Positions 1 to 11,100 of a stretch of DNA of 64,000 nt are shown one piece after another. The position numbers and the translations under genes are program-made. Position 1 is the stretch's first letter. Each line of letters starts with the position of its first letter. This DNA comes from Lachnospiraceae bacterium AB2028 (GTDB taxonomy: Bacteria > Bacillota > Clostridia > Lachnospirales > Lachnospiraceae), in contig KK211275.1 in the NCBI GenBank assembly GCA_000621425.1, forward strand, positions 598,523 to 662,522. Reading direction: 5' to 3'. Under the pieces are notes generated by a model. It worked only from the letters and a program-made list of their open reading frames with translations. It was not told where the DNA came from and did not search any database.

Positions 1-473
1 AATAATATGCCCAAATGGTAGTAAAACCTGTTTTTTTTCAGGTACGCTGCATCAGCTGATGAAAGTATATGCGAAAATGAAAAAAGAATAAACACGGGGG
101 GAAAGAAAAAATACAGCAGTTCATGGCCCGTTCCCGGAAGAAAAGTATCAGGTAGACATAAAATAATTATGTAAACCAGCGCAGAAACTACCGTTTCCCA
201 GGTCAAACATAAGCCCCAAGAATAACGATAAATGTACTCTGCCTTATTAAAGTTTTTTAATGAAACCCTATCCTTCATCATACGCCTGCATTCAACAGAA
301 ACACAGAACGGAAACAGAAAGATCAATAATAGGTTCAGAAAAAAAGCAACATAAAAAAACGCTGCCCCTAAGCTGTTAAGCGCAAAACTTGCCATAAACA
401 GAAAGAGACAGGCTCCAAGTGCTGCCGGATAGCTGGCCGTATTCTTTTTTTTAGATTTAGAATTTCCCGCCAT
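1..473 (-). CDS. Partial membrane protein of unknown function (C-terminus outside window)
   Basis: The frame is open from an ATG at 473-471 to the window edge with no stop, so about 157 residues of the N-terminal part are visible. The start overlaps the ybeY stop as TAATG, which suggests translational coupling. After a short basic N-terminus (KSKKK) there are hydrophobic segments at roughly residues 16-56, 90-112 and 121-140, rich in Phe and Leu, so it is an integral membrane protein of at least three or four helices. Position after ybeY is where many Firmicutes carry a diacylglycerol/undecaprenol kinase (dgkA), but I do not see the dgkA signature residues and will not assign it. Confidence 0.7.
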   Translation of the reverse strand, partial: MAGNSKSKKKNTASYPAALGACLFLFMASFALNSLGAAFFYVAFFLNLLLIFLFPFCVSVECRRMMKDRVSLKNFNKAEYIYRYSWGLCLTWETVVSALVYIIILCLPDTFLPGTGHELLYFFFPPVFILFSFSHILSSADAAYLKKNRFYYHLGIL

Positions 474-1027
474 TATCTCTTAAATCCTAAAGGCTCTAAA
501 ATTTCTCGTTGTCTATCTTCCATCTCGATCCTGTCACTGTCCTCAATATGGTCATACCCCAGGAGATGCAGTATGCTGTGTGCTGTAAGAAAAGCAAATT
601 CCCGCTCATAGCTGTGTCCATATTCTCTCGCCTGGCTTATTACCCTTTCATAGCAAATCACAATCTCTCCGAGAATGATTCTGCCATCCTCAGGATCTAT
701 ATAGTCAACGCTGTTAAGCTCATCAAATATGCCGACATCCCCTTTATTACCTGTAGTAAAAGGGATATTGGGAAATGAAAGCACATCTGTAACAGAATCT
801 ATCCCTCTCTGGGAATTATTATATTCCCTGATGGTATCGCCATCCACAACAAAAAGTGAAACCTTGCAGGAACTATTTATAAAATGCAAATCCAGTGCCC
901 TTTTGCAAACTGCTGAAGCTATCTCGATCAGCCTTTCGTCAGGAATATATCCTGCTTCTGAATCTGCCGGAATTTCGATTTCATTTTCAAAATCAATTAT
1001 TATGTTTTCTTCTATTCTGTCTGGCAT
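473..1027 (-). CDS. ybeY: Endoribonuclease YbeY (rRNA maturation factor)
   Basis: Zinc-dependent endoribonuclease acting in 16S rRNA 3' end maturation and late 70S ribosome quality control. The family metal-binding signature HSILHLLGYDH lies at residues 150-160 of the 184-residue product, giving three His ligands, preceded by the conserved TDVLSFP segment. The frame stays open to an ATG at 1063, but that start would lie deeper in phoH and add a Lys-rich tail unlike the family; I chose the ATG at 1027, which still overlaps the phoH 3' end by 35 bases. No strong Shine-Dalgarno sequence precedes either start, so translation is probably coupled to phoH. phoH-ybeY is a conserved bacterial pair. 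Confidence 0.93.
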   Translation of the reverse strand: MPDRIEENIIIDFENEIEIPADSEAGYIPDERLIEIASAVCKRALDLHFINSSCKVSLFVVDGDTIREYNNSQRGIDSVTDVLSFPNIPFTTGNKGDVGIFDELNSVDYIDPEDGRIILGEIVICYERVISQAREYGHSYEREFAFLTAHSILHLLGYDHIEDSDRIEMEDRQREILEPLGFKR

Positions 1028-2006
1028 TATTTTCTTTTTTGTTCCGCTTTTCATAGTTTTCATATGCCTGAACGATCTTCATAACTAAGGGATGGCGCAC
1101 CACATCCCTGCTATCCAGTGCCGCAAAGCCTATGCCTTCCACATTTTTCAGGACTTTCAAAGCTTCTTCAAGTCCCGAAACTGTATTTCCCCCCAGGTCC
1201 TTCTGTGTAAGGTCGCCTGTGATTACCGCTTTGGAGCAAAAACCTATACGGGTCAAAAACATCTTCATCTGCCCCGGAGTGGTATTCTGGGCCTCATCAA
1301 GAATAATATAGGAGTTATCAAGGGTTCTTCCTCTCATATAAGCAAGCGGAGCAACTTCTATAAGACCTTTCTCCATATTCTTCTGGAAACTGTCGGCCCC
1401 CATTATCTGATAAAGCGCATCATATAAAGGTCGAAGATAAGGATCCACCTTACTCTGGAGATCTCCGGGAAGAAAACCTAATTTTTCTCCGGCCTCTATG
1501 GCAGGCCTTGTAAGGATAATCCTTCCTACTTCCTCCGCCTTAAACGCTGTAACAGCCATCGCTATGGCGAGATATGTCTTTCCGGTACCCGCAGGGCCAT
1601 AGCCGAAAGTTATCATATTGTCCCGGATTGAATCTGTGTAATTCTTCTGTCCGGCAGTCTTAGGCTTTATGGGCTTGCCCTGTATGGTACGGCAGATTAC
1701 GTCCTTGTCCAGTTCCACCAGCATGTCCTGATTGTCTTCCCTTGCAAGACTTATGCCGTATTCAAGTTTTTGCCTGTCAATCTTTTTTTCAACCTTCGAT
1801 GACTCTATCAGGTCTATAATAAGCCGGGTCGCCCTTTTAACATCCTTTTCCGCACCGTATATATTCAGCCTGCCGTCACGGTCCGTGATATCAACAGACA
1901 GTTCTGTTTCAATCTTAGTGATAGAACTGTCATACATACCGAAAAGCAGCTTAAGGCTCTCCGCATCAATATCCAGGCTGTATTTGCTTTCTGCATTCTC
2001 GGTCAA
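993..2006 (-). CDS. phoH: PhoH-like ATPase
   Basis: Cytoplasmic P-loop ATPase of the PhoH/YbeZ family, thought to act in RNA or ribosome metabolism together with YbeY. The Walker A motif GPAGTGKT is at residues 137-144 and the Walker B/DEAQ segment (ILDEAQNTTPGQ) at about 236-247; the 337-residue length is typical. The N-terminal 70 residues resemble the KH-like region common in this family. The start is a TTG with AGGAGG seven bases upstream; that ribosome site overlaps the end of the upstream methyltransferase gene, which stops 11 bases before. It overlaps ybeY downstream, so the two are almost certainly co-expressed. Confidence 0.93.
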   Translation of the reverse strand: MTENAESKYSLDIDAESLKLLFGMYDSSITKIETELSVDITDRDGRLNIYGAEKDVKRATRLIIDLIESSKVEKKIDRQKLEYGISLAREDNQDMLVELDKDVICRTIQGKPIKPKTAGQKNYTDSIRDNMITFGYGPAGTGKTYLAIAMAVTAFKAEEVGRIILTRPAIEAGEKLGFLPGDLQSKVDPYLRPLYDALYQIMGADSFQKNMEKGLIEVAPLAYMRGRTLDNSYIILDEAQNTTPGQMKMFLTRIGFCSKAVITGDLTQKDLGGNTVSGLEEALKVLKNVEGIGFAALDSRDVVRHPLVMKIVQAYENYEKRNKKENNARQNRRKHNN

Positions 2007-2017
2007 AATAAGTCCTC

Positions 2018-3421
2018 CTAAAGATTCCTGAGCCCCTTGGGATAATGGTTCTTTATCCGTCCACCGGCAAGCTTAAAACCACCAACCGGTACTCCAAGAA
2101 CTGTAACGGCACCAAAACCTTTATCGTCACCTGAGTATACCCCGTTCAGTATCTGTGATAATCTCAGTTCCTCGCCATGAAGGTATGCCGAAATCTCACT
2201 GCTTCCCGGCAAAAGTTCCAGACGGTTCTTTATACTGCATCCAAACGCCGAAAAAAAATCATGATGTGGAATAAACCGCTTTTTTTCAACACTTCCGATA
2301 CAGACTCCGGTTTTTGTTACGGCTTTTTCAGGCAACCTGTCTATTCCGCTATTGAGATAAAAAAGCAACTCACCATTCCTGAATATGCAGTCCGTATCAA
2401 TATCCGGCACCCCGCTAAAAACCTCTTCTACCAGTTTTAAACTTTCCTTATCTGCCTTTCTTATATTTCCGGACAGCCGCATGTGATCTGTTAAACCGTT
2501 TTTCTCCAGGTCACCCGGCTTTTTGAAATAAGCCATAAACTGACCCTCGCCTTTTGATACATGAGGATAAAATCTATAAGCTGTTCCGTTTTTCAAAGGT
2601 ACGGCAGTTGCATATTTCGTTACTATCTCCGGTGCATCAATAAACTCAAAACCAAGCTCTTCCCGGATAAAATCAGCAATTTCTTCATCTTCCTCCGACG
2701 CATATGTACAAGTGGAATAAACAAGCGTTCCGCCGGGCTTTACCATTGACACTGCATTCCTAAGAATTTCCTTCTGCCTTAAAGCACAGTGTTCAATATT
2801 TGACACGCTCCACTGTTCAATACTCTCCGGATATTTTCTAAACATGCCCTCACCGGAACAAGGGGCATCAACAAGTACAACATCAAAATATGCCGGATAA
2901 ATCTTTGCAAGGTCTTCAGGATACATACATGTAACAGCCACATTTTTGAAACCCATCCGCTCTATATTACTACAGAGTATGTTGTTACGGGCTTTATCCG
3001 GCTCGTTTGAAATAAGTATTCCGCCGTTATCCGCAAGTTTCTGCGCCAGCTGTACGGACTTGCCACCCGGAGCAGCACAAAGATCCAGTACCCTTGATCT
3101 TTCCGGAAGTTCAATCCCTTCAGCCACTAACATTGCGGCAGGATCCTGGGAATAAATCATCCCGGCATGATGATAAGCACACCTCCCAATATGCAGGTCA
3201 TCGTCATAATAATATGCATGCCGCATTCCCGGAATCTTATCATATTTGAGTTCTTTACAAACTTCCGTACATGATTCAAACTGTTCCACAGATATAACGG
3301 CCGTGTTCAGTGAAAAAGCTCTGACTGCAGGGGTTTCAAAGCTCTCCTCAAAATCATGATAATCAGCCCCCAGCTGAATCATCATTCTTTTTTTGAATTC
3401 TTCAGGTAGTTCTGATATCAT
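2018..3421 (-). CDS. RsmF/NOL1-NOP2-Sun family rRNA cytosine-C5 methyltransferase
   Basis: S-adenosylmethionine-dependent RNA m5C methyltransferase, 467 residues. The SAM motif DLCAAPGGK is at residues 113-121. The two catalytic cysteines of this class are present in DAPCSGEGM (Cys188) and STCTY (Cys238), the pair used for covalent attack and product release. After the catalytic domain (to about residue 300) there is a C-terminal region ending GGRIKNHYPKGLRNL, like the RNA-binding tail of RsmF-type enzymes. The exact target base cannot be told from sequence. It begins three bases after the preceding zinc-ribbon gene stops, so it belongs to the same transcript. Confidence 0.9.
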   Translation of the reverse strand: MISELPEEFKKRMMIQLGADYHDFEESFETPAVRAFSLNTAVISVEQFESCTEVCKELKYDKIPGMRHAYYYDDDLHIGRCAYHHAGMIYSQDPAAMLVAEGIELPERSRVLDLCAAPGGKSVQLAQKLADNGGILISNEPDKARNNILCSNIERMGFKNVAVTCMYPEDLAKIYPAYFDVVLVDAPCSGEGMFRKYPESIEQWSVSNIEHCALRQKEILRNAVSMVKPGGTLVYSTCTYASEEDEEIADFIREELGFEFIDAPEIVTKYATAVPLKNGTAYRFYPHVSKGEGQFMAYFKKPGDLEKNGLTDHMRLSGNIRKADKESLKLVEEVFSGVPDIDTDCIFRNGELLFYLNSGIDRLPEKAVTKTGVCIGSVEKKRFIPHHDFFSAFGCSIKNRLELLPGSSEISAYLHGEELRLSQILNGVYSGDDKGFGAVTVLGVPVGGFKLAGGRIKNHYPKGLRNL

Positions 3422-3424
3422 TGG

Positions 3425-5524
3425 TCAATTTCCTGCCCCATGGTCTTCAGGAACTATAGGCGGCGGTGCCGCATAGGATTCAGGCGGAATAAGATCACCA
3501 CGTTGTATCACTTCCCCTTCATTCTTAACAGCCTTGTATATAAAACCATCCTCTATGCTGACCATATAGTAATTGCCGGTTTTCATTGTTAATCCCGATG
3601 TATCAACAGTATATTCCGTAATTATGTAATAAATATGTGGATCCTCCGGCTCTTCCAACTCCCCGGTTTCAGGATCTGCCATATTTCCGGAAACAGCTTT
3701 TCCGTCCTCATCCAGATTTATTGCTGAATCAATAACATATGTATACCTTGTGAGATTGCCGGGAAGATGTCCTTCAATGTCTGCAGTACGCCCCATATTA
3801 AGATTGTACTGTTTGAACGACGCGATTACAGTCTGCAGATCAAGTTCGGAATCAATAGTAAGGTCAAAATCACACTCCGTAACATCACCGGATATACCCT
3901 CCTGTGATATTGCAGCAAATATGAAATGGCTGTGCCCCAATGGCATAGGTATGCCTTCTGAATACTCGTTTGATTCGCCCATAGTAGGCGGTGTTCCGTC
4001 AGTAGTATAGTAAACGGTACAGAATTGGGGAACCTCTGTCTCTATAAGCATCGGCACGGTGTACTCACCGTCCGGCACAGAAATTGCAAGCGCATCAGGC
4101 ACTCTTATATATATCCTGTATGTTGCATTTGCCACTTCCGAAACAACACCATAATTATTAACAAAAATCGCGTTGACCTCGTGACTTCCAAGATTTAACT
4201 GGATAGGCGAAGTATAAAGTGTCGACTGCAAAGTAGGTTCATGACCGTCCAGCGTATAATATATGCTGCCATTTGATCCTGCCGAAAGCGTCAAAGAGAT
4301 TACATCATCATATTCACCGGAGGCATAGGAAAACTCAGGCGGATTAGCCAAATAATCCCTAAAATTGTTTACAATTGTTTCATTGTCGCAAGCTTCAAGT
4401 ATACTCTCTATCATAGGAAAATCCGACTGCTTTTCATAATAAGAAATGATCTCCCTATATGCCCTTTCCTGATTTTCATTCTTTTCATACGCAATTTCCC
4501 AGAGCATTAGAAGAGCCTTTTCATCATCGAAAGCTTCGAAATAATAACGTGCCAGTTTAAACTTCATTTCATCATCACCCGAAGACAAAGTCAGTGCTTT
4601 TTCCATATAATCGATCGCACCGTCAAGGTCGCCCTCAAGGTAAGCTTGTTCAGCCAGCTCCGCCTGATATTCATAAGAACTGCTGCGGTAAACTCTGACA
4701 GAAACAAAATAAACAAGTCCTGCAAGCAAAAGCATTACTATCAGAAAAAGACATGCGTACAGTTTCTTAAAACGACTCTTTGTGGCCGCCAGGAAGAACT
4801 GATGAAAAATGTCATCATCATCGTAGTCATAGGAATCATCATCATAATAATCATCACCTTCGTACTCTTCATCAAATTCAGAGTATTCTTCTTCCGGCTC
4901 TGCATATTCTGCAGCAAGTTCATCACGCTTACCGAAGTCTGATGTATCGCCTCCTTCAGATTCTATATAATCTTCTGCATAATCTTCTTCGTAATATTCA
5001 TCGCCCTCGGATAGCGAGTCTCTATCAGATGTTTCGTCATACTCATCAGCATATCCTTCTGCATCGGTTCCGTAACCGTCAATATCACCAGAATAACCAT
5101 CTTGACTATTAAGGTCATCATTATCCACCGGGTCAACAATGTCATCGTCTTCGTGGTATTCTGTCCCCCCCATAGACTGCATGCTAAATTCTTCAGATTC
5201 TTCGCTGTCGTCTATAGGATTCCCTAAGGCATCAAAAAGAGGACCGTTATAGTCATCGTCATCATGAACTTCATAACCATCCGCATCAAAAACAGGACCA
5301 TCATAAAACAGATTTCCGTCCTCATCATAATAATACCCCGCCTCTATCTCTTCAGGAGTAAGCTCTTCAAGATCCTCATCATCAATAGAGATTTCAGAAA
5401 GGGTATCACTTATTTGGTTTTCAACCTCGGGCTCAAAGTCAGGAATGAATCTAAATTCATGTCCGCATTCAGGACATAAAAGATTTGATTCACCGACTTC
5501 CGCACCACAGACTGGACATATCAT
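3425..5524 (-). CDS. Zinc-ribbon, acidic-linker, single-pass membrane protein with TPR and chitobiase-C-like repeats
   Basis: A 699-residue mosaic of unknown function. Residues 1-25 form a zinc ribbon with two CxxC pairs (CPVC and CPEC). Residues 30-255 are extremely rich in Asp, Glu and Tyr with short GPxFDAxG-like repeats. One membrane helix follows near 265-290. After it come a TPR-like helical stretch (EQAYLEGDLDGAIDYMEKAL) and two modules with YYTLDGHEPT and YYTTDGTPPT, the signature of the chitobiase/beta-hexosaminidase C-terminal fold. By topology the zinc ribbon is cytoplasmic and the repeats are outside. The frame is open to 5581, but GGAGG nine bases before the ATG at 5524 fixes the start. 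It sits between folD and an rRNA methyltransferase. Confidence 0.85.
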   Translation of the reverse strand: MICPVCGAEVGESNLLCPECGHEFRFIPDFEPEVENQISDTLSEISIDDEDLEELTPEEIEAGYYYDEDGNLFYDGPVFDADGYEVHDDDDYNGPLFDALGNPIDDSEESEEFSMQSMGGTEYHEDDDIVDPVDNDDLNSQDGYSGDIDGYGTDAEGYADEYDETSDRDSLSEGDEYYEEDYAEDYIESEGGDTSDFGKRDELAAEYAEPEEEYSEFDEEYEGDDYYDDDSYDYDDDDIFHQFFLAATKSRFKKLYACLFLIVMLLLAGLVYFVSVRVYRSSSYEYQAELAEQAYLEGDLDGAIDYMEKALTLSSGDDEMKFKLARYYFEAFDDEKALLMLWEIAYEKNENQERAYREIISYYEKQSDFPMIESILEACDNETIVNNFRDYLANPPEFSYASGEYDDVISLTLSAGSNGSIYYTLDGHEPTLQSTLYTSPIQLNLGSHEVNAIFVNNYGVVSEVANATYRIYIRVPDALAISVPDGEYTVPMLIETEVPQFCTVYYTTDGTPPTMGESNEYSEGIPMPLGHSHFIFAAISQEGISGDVTECDFDLTIDSELDLQTVIASFKQYNLNMGRTADIEGHLPGNLTRYTYVIDSAINLDEDGKAVSGNMADPETGELEEPEDPHIYYIITEYTVDTSGLTMKTGNYYMVSIEDGFIYKAVKNEGEVIQRGDLIPPESYAAPPPIVPEDHGAGN

Positions 5525-5540
5525 TCCAATAATCCTCCGG

Positions 5541-6377
5541 TCACCGCAATGAAGATATACAATTATCCATAAGCATGGCAATTGTCATGGGTCCAACGCC
5601 ACCGGGCACAGGCGTTATCTTGGAAACATGCGGTTCTACAGAATCAAAATCCACATCACCGCAAAGTTTTCCGTTATCCATTCTGTGGATACCTACATCA
5701 ATAACAACAGCGCCTTCCTTTACATAGTCGGCGTTAATCATTTTAGGCTTACCCACAGCAACTACGAGTATATCCGCTCTCTTGCAGATACTCTTTAAAT
5801 CTTTAGTTTTTGAATGAGCTATTGTCACTGTACCGTTCTCACGCAGCAACAATACCCCCATAGGCTTTCCAACTATATTGCTTCGTCCAACAACAACGCA
5901 CTCCTTACCCGCTATATCCACATTGCTGCGCTTTAAAAGCTGTATAACCCCGGCAGGAGTACAAGATACATAACCTTTCTCACCTATCAGCAGCGCACCA
6001 ACATTAAGCGGATGGAAACCATCCACATCCTTTAAAGGAGATATGCTGCGGATGATCTTGTTTTCGTCAATATGATCAGGAACAGGAAGCTGGACAAGAA
6101 TTCCTTTAACATTGTCATCATTATTAAGCTTTTCAATAAGCTCAAGAAGTTCTGACTCTGTAGTTTCTTTTGGCAGCTCGTAAGAAAGTGACTTTATTCC
6201 AATATACTCACAGGCTTTCTTCTTGTTATTAACATATACGGCTGAAGCCGGATCATCTCCTACAAGAATAACTGCAAGGGTCGCTTCTTTTCCTTCAGCC
6301 TTAAACTTTTCAGCCTCTGCCCTTAACTCATCCTTTATTTCCTTCGATATTCTTTTTCCGTCTATTAGCTCTGCCAT
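5541..6377 (-). CDS. folD: Bifunctional methylenetetrahydrofolate dehydrogenase / methenyltetrahydrofolate cyclohydrolase
   Basis: Converts 5,10-methylene-THF to 5,10-methenyl-THF and on to 10-formyl-THF in the cytoplasm. The 278-residue product has the active-site Tyr/Lys segment YVNNKKKACEYIGI, the QLPVPDHI motif, the NADP-binding GRSNIVGKP loop and the C-terminal PVPGGVGPMT signature. It is preceded by AAAGGG near the ATG and lies 35 bases after fhs, so the two one-carbon genes form a transcription unit supplying formyl-THF for purine and fMet synthesis or the reverse flux. Confidence 0.97.
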   Translation of the reverse strand: MAELIDGKRISKEIKDELRAEAEKFKAEGKEATLAVILVGDDPASAVYVNNKKKACEYIGIKSLSYELPKETTESELLELIEKLNNDDNVKGILVQLPVPDHIDENKIIRSISPLKDVDGFHPLNVGALLIGEKGYVSCTPAGVIQLLKRSNVDIAGKECVVVGRSNIVGKPMGVLLLRENGTVTIAHSKTKDLKSICKRADILVVAVGKPKMINADYVKEGAVVIDVGIHRMDNGKLCGDVDFDSVEPHVSKITPVPGGVGPMTIAMLMDNCISSLR

Positions 6378-6412
6378 GTTTTCCCTTTCTGCCGCTTTAG
6401 CATTTATAAAAT

Positions 6413-8089
6413 TTAAAACAGTCCCACAATATTTCCGTCATCATCTACATCGATGCTATAAGCAGCCGGTGTTGCTGACAGTCCGGGCATAGTAGTTATT
6501 GATCCTGAAAGAGCTACTACAAATCCGGCCCCCGCAGAAACATATACCTCTCTGATATGGAAGGTAAAACCGTCAGGCCTGCCCAATGTCTTAGGATCAT
6601 CCGATAACGAATACTGGGTCTTAGCCATACATACGGGACACTCCCTGAATCCCAACTCTTCGATCTTAGCAATCTGCTTAAGTGCTGCAGGCGCAAATTC
6701 CACATTGCCTGCACCATATATCTTAGTTGCAAGAGTCTCAATCTTCTCCTTAATTCCAAGATCATCGGGATAGAGATAATGGAAATTATTCTCGGAATCA
6801 GCAAGTTTCATTACATCCTTAGCAAGGTCAAGTGCACCTTCGCCGCCCTTTGCCCAAACTTCAGAAACAGAGAAAGGAACATCAAGCTTGCCCAGGATTT
6901 CCTTAAGGCATTCTACTTCCGCATCCGTATCACTGACAAATTTATTTATTGTCACGCATACAGGCAGACCATATGACTTGATATTTTCAACATGCTTAAT
7001 GAGATTGCATGAGCCATTCTTAAGTGCTTCAATATTCTCATTGGTAAGGTCTGCTTTTGCTACACCACCGTTGTATTTTAACGCTCTTATTGTGGCCACG
7101 ATAACAACCGCATCAGGCTTAAGTCCGGCCTTACGGCACTTAATATCAAGGAATTTCTCTGCGCCCAGGTCTGCACCGAATCCGGCTTCCGTAACAGTAT
7201 AATCAGCCAAACGCATTGCAGTCTTTGTAGCGATTATAGAGTTACACCCATGTGCAATATTTGCAAAAGGTCCACCGTGAACAATAGCCGGTGTATGCTC
7301 TAGTGTCTGTATCATATTAGGCTTTATAGCATCTTTTAAAAGTGCTGCCATTGCACCTACAGCATTAAGTTCACCTGCTGTTACAGGCTCGCCGTCCAGA
7401 TTATATGCCACAATGATTTCAGAAAGCCTCTTCTTAAGATCCTTCATATCACTGGCAAGGCAGAAGATAGCCATTATCTCAGATGCAACAGTGATTACGA
7501 AATGATCTTCTCTTACAAAGCCGTCGCCCTTAGCTCCTAAGCCTACAACTATATTTCTAAGACTCCTGTCATTTACATCCATACATCTTTTCCACAGGAT
7601 CTGCCTTGTATCTATACGAAGCTTATTTCCCTGATGGATATGATTGTCTATAAGTGCGGCCAAAAGATTATTTGCTACAGTAATAGCATGAAAATCACCG
7701 GTAAAATGCAGGTTAAGCTCATCCATAGGAACTACCTGTGAATATCCGCCACCGGCAGCGCCGCCCTTCACGCCAAAACAAGGACCCAGTGAAGGCTCAC
7801 GAAGCGCAAGGCAGGTCTTCTGTCCAAGTCTTGAAAGCCCCTGGGCAAGTCCTATCGATACAGTAGTCTTACCTTCTCCCGCAGGAGTAGGATTAATTGC
7901 AGTAACCAGTATCAATTTACCCGGTTTATTATTCTCAATGCTCTCAAGAAAATCTTCAGAAAGCTTAGCCTTGTATTTGCCATACTGCTCAAGGGCATCT
8001 TCCGGTACGTCAAGCTTTTTTGCAACATTTACTATTGGCTCAAGTTTTGTTTCCCGTGCAATCTCGATATCTGTTTTCTGTGCTCCCAT
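6413..8089 (-). CDS. fhs: Formate--tetrahydrofolate ligase
   Basis: ATP-dependent ligation of formate to tetrahydrofolate giving 10-formyl-THF. The 558-residue length fits the family. The P-loop-like TPAGEGKTT motif is near residue 70, followed by the family stretch [20 protein letters not shown] (residues about 96-115) and the C-terminal [20 protein letters not shown] precedes the ATG. No acetyl-CoA synthase genes are nearby, so the pair fhs-folD most likely serves folate one-carbon balance rather than full Wood-Ljungdahl acetogenesis; that is an inference from this window only. Confidence 0.97.
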   Translation of the reverse strand: MGAQKTDIEIARETKLEPIVNVAKKLDVPEDALEQYGKYKAKLSEDFLESIENNKPGKLILVTAINPTPAGEGKTTVSIGLAQGLSRLGQKTCLALREPSLGPCFGVKGGAAGGGYSQVVPMDELNLHFTGDFHAITVANNLLAALIDNHIHQGNKLRIDTRQILWKRCMDVNDRSLRNIVVGLGAKGDGFVREDHFVITVASEIMAIFCLASDMKDLKKRLSEIIVAYNLDGEPVTAGELNAVGAMAALLKDAIKPNMIQTLEHTPAIVHGGPFANIAHGCNSIIATKTAMRLADYTVTEAGFGADLGAEKFLDIKCRKAGLKPDAVVIVATIRALKYNGGVAKADLTNENIEALKNGSCNLIKHVENIKSYGLPVCVTINKFVSDTDAEVECLKEILGKLDVPFSVSEVWAKGGEGALDLAKDVMKLADSENNFHYLYPDDLGIKEKIETLATKIYGAGNVEFAPAALKQIAKIEELGFRECPVCMAKTQYSLSDDPKTLGRPDGFTFHIREVYVSAGAGFVVALSGSITTMPGLSATPAAYSIDVDDDGNIVGLF

Positions 8090-8114
8090 TTTGACCTCCT
8101 GTTTTTTGATTAAA

Positions 8115-11100
8115 CTATATGTTACTCAAGAAATCCTCCAACGTACTCTTATCCATAAGCACCTTTCTTGGATTAGTTCCTTCTTCAGATCCTATAACGC
8201 CCGCCTCCTCCATCTGGTCCACCATACGTGCGGCACGATTATATCCTACTTTGAACACTCTTTGCAACATGCTGGCAGATGCCTTCTGCTTTTCTACCAC
8301 AAAACGGCAAGCATCCGCAAAATATGTGTCGTAATCTTTACCGGAATCAGTAGCAGCACCATCCGATGATGCAGATGCTGAACTTTCCGAATTTGCCATA
8401 CTGGATATCTTTTCGGCAACTTCATTATCATATACATCGTCGCCTGCATTCTTCTTAAGGAACTCAACCACTCGCATAACTTCATCATCAGAAACAAAAG
8501 CTCCCTGCACACGAAGTGGCTTATTGAAACTCTGCGGATGAAAAAGCATATCCCCGTTACCCAGAAGACGTTCGGCGCCTACAGTATCCAGTATAGTCCT
8601 GGAATCCACACCTGATGAAACGCGGAACGCTAAACGGCTGGGCATATTCGCCTTAATAAGTCCGGTGATAACATCCACGCTGGGACGCTGGGTAGCGATT
8701 ATCAGATGTATACCGGCAGCTCTTGCAAGCTGCGTCAGTCGGCATATGGATGCTTCAACATCTTTCTGCGCCACCATCATTAAATCTGCCAATTCGTCAA
8801 CTATAATTACGATATGCGGAAGTTTTTCAACGCCGTTACCTTCAGCCTTTTCATTGTATCCACGCATATCTCTTACAGAAAAATCTGAAAATGCTTTATA
8901 TCTGCGCATCATCTCAGCAACAGCCCATGCCAACGCCGCATTTGCCTGTCTTGGATCCGATACCACGGGCAGCAGTAAATGCGGTATTCCATTATAAACA
9001 GAAAGTTCAACAACTTTAGGATCGATCATGATAAGTTTCACATCTTCAGGTGAAGATTTATACAACAAACTTAAAATCAAAGTGTTTATGAACACTGACT
9101 TACCGGATCCGGTTGAACCGGCCACCAAAAGATGAGGCATCTTGGCAATATCAGAAACTATTATCTTTCCTGTAATATCCTTACCTACTGCGTAAGTAAG
9201 ATTTGCCTGTGAACTCTTATAATCCTTGCTATCAATAAGATCTCTGATAAGCACAGGTATTTTTTCTTTATTTGGTATCTCTATTCCTACAGCAGCTTTT
9301 CCCGGGATGGGAGCCTCGATTCTAACATCCTGAGCGGCAAGGTTAAGTTTGATATCATCTGTAAGATTAAGAATCTTATTGACCTTAGTTCCTGCTTCCG
9401 GCTTTAATTCAAATCTTGTTACCGAAGGCCCCTGGCTTATATGCTCAACAGTTGCCTTGACACCAAAATTCTTAAGCGTATCCTGAAGAAGCATCGCGGT
9501 CTCCTTCAGACTTTCATCCGTATCTCCACCCTTATTCTTTTCATTTACCTCAAGAAGAGATACCGGCGGAACAGTATATGCTTTCTTTTTCTTAACAGGT
9601 TTTGCAGGCGTATCTTTTTTTACCGTTTCAGAACTATCTGAATCAGAAGAATCATTCTCATTCTTCTCCGGCTCCTTGTTTTCCTGCTGGTGTGTTCTTT
9701 CAGTAACAGGTGTAGGCATTCCGGAAAGGTCAGGCGGAAGGAAAGCCCTCATATCCTGCAGCGGTTCAGGCGCATCAATCTTTTCATCGGTCTTATCATC
9801 TGTTGCCGGGTCAGCTTTAACTTCTAACTTATCACTTAAAGCATCGTTTTCTGTTTCTGCCGGCTCAGATAAACGCTCTTCCGTGGAAAAAACAATCTTA
9901 TTAGAATCCTTTTCTTCAGAAATATCATCCAAAGAAGCCACCTTCTCAGAATCATTATCAGATCTGTTTTCCGACTCTTCAATTTTATTATCTGACAATG
10001 TCTCTGCTGGATCAGCAATATCAATTTCATCCGCTTTGCTGTTATCATTTTTTTCAGCAAATAAACTTTCACCGGCCTTATTCGGCTCTGTAACCTCTGA
10101 AGATATTATTTTCACATCTTCATCAGCAATAATCTCAGAAATTGAAAATGAATCAGAAGACTCATTTTTCTGCAAAAGGTCTTCATTTACCTTTATAATA
10201 AGCGGAGCTTCTGTCTCTTTTTTATTTGAAACCGTAGGGGTATTAGCAGATAAAGTATCGTTAAGCGCTGTACTTGTATCTGTATTGGGCAAATCAAGCG
10301 GATTCGGTACTGCATGAATGTCGGCTGCAGAAATCTCCGTTATGTCCCCTAATTCACCGGAACCGTTCATGCCAATGGGCATAAGATCTACAGAATCATT
10401 CTTGAATCCCGTAGGATTGGCTATGATGGTTATCTCATGGATGTCATCAAGTTTCCCTGGTGAAACAAATGTCACAGATTTCTTTTTATCTTTCTCTTTA
10501 TTCTTACGCATACTGCCGGCGAGAATAGCAGCATCCTCAGCCTGTTCTTTCTTAAGCTGCTGTTCCCTGCGCTTATTCTCAGCTTCTTCCCTGCGTCTTT
10601 CGGCCTCTTCCTTACGTCTTGCCGCTTCCGCCTGGGCACGGATATTTTCCTCTGCTTGAATGATCTCATCATCAGGGCTGTTGAAACCGTCAGATTCTTG
10701 GCTCTGCCGCTTTTTTTCAGCCCATCGTTCTCTTGCCTCTTCCCTTTCAAGGGCCTTTTCTTCCTTAAGAGCCCTCTTTTCTTCATTCCGAAGTTTCCGC
10801 TCCTCCAAGCGTCTCCTGCGCCTCTCCAAAGCTTCCCTTCTTTCATCTTCGGAATAGTCATCCTCTGTTACAGTATCCCTGGTAAAAAGAAAATCCTTCA
10901 CATACCCAAGATAAATAAAGAAATCAGGTCCCAGCAACAAAGCAAGACTGATGATCATGAGTAAGATAAGAAGTATAATGGAACCAACAGTACCAAATAT
11001 TTTGTAAAAGCAGAAGGCAAGCATACCGAATAAAACACCGCCACCCTTACCTGCCTGATACAAAAGACTAAGTTTTCCTTCTGTCATATCCGCCATAGTA

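Noticed and set aside
8090-8114. Possible THF riboswitch before the fhs-folD pair
   Set aside because: Only 25 bases separate ftsK and fhs, too short for such an element.
9676-10317. Long open frame on the plus strand (about 213 codons), Ser-rich
   Set aside because: It is antisense to the Glu/Asp/Ser-rich linker of ftsK; repetitive codons there keep the opposite frame open. No ribosome site or recognisable domain.
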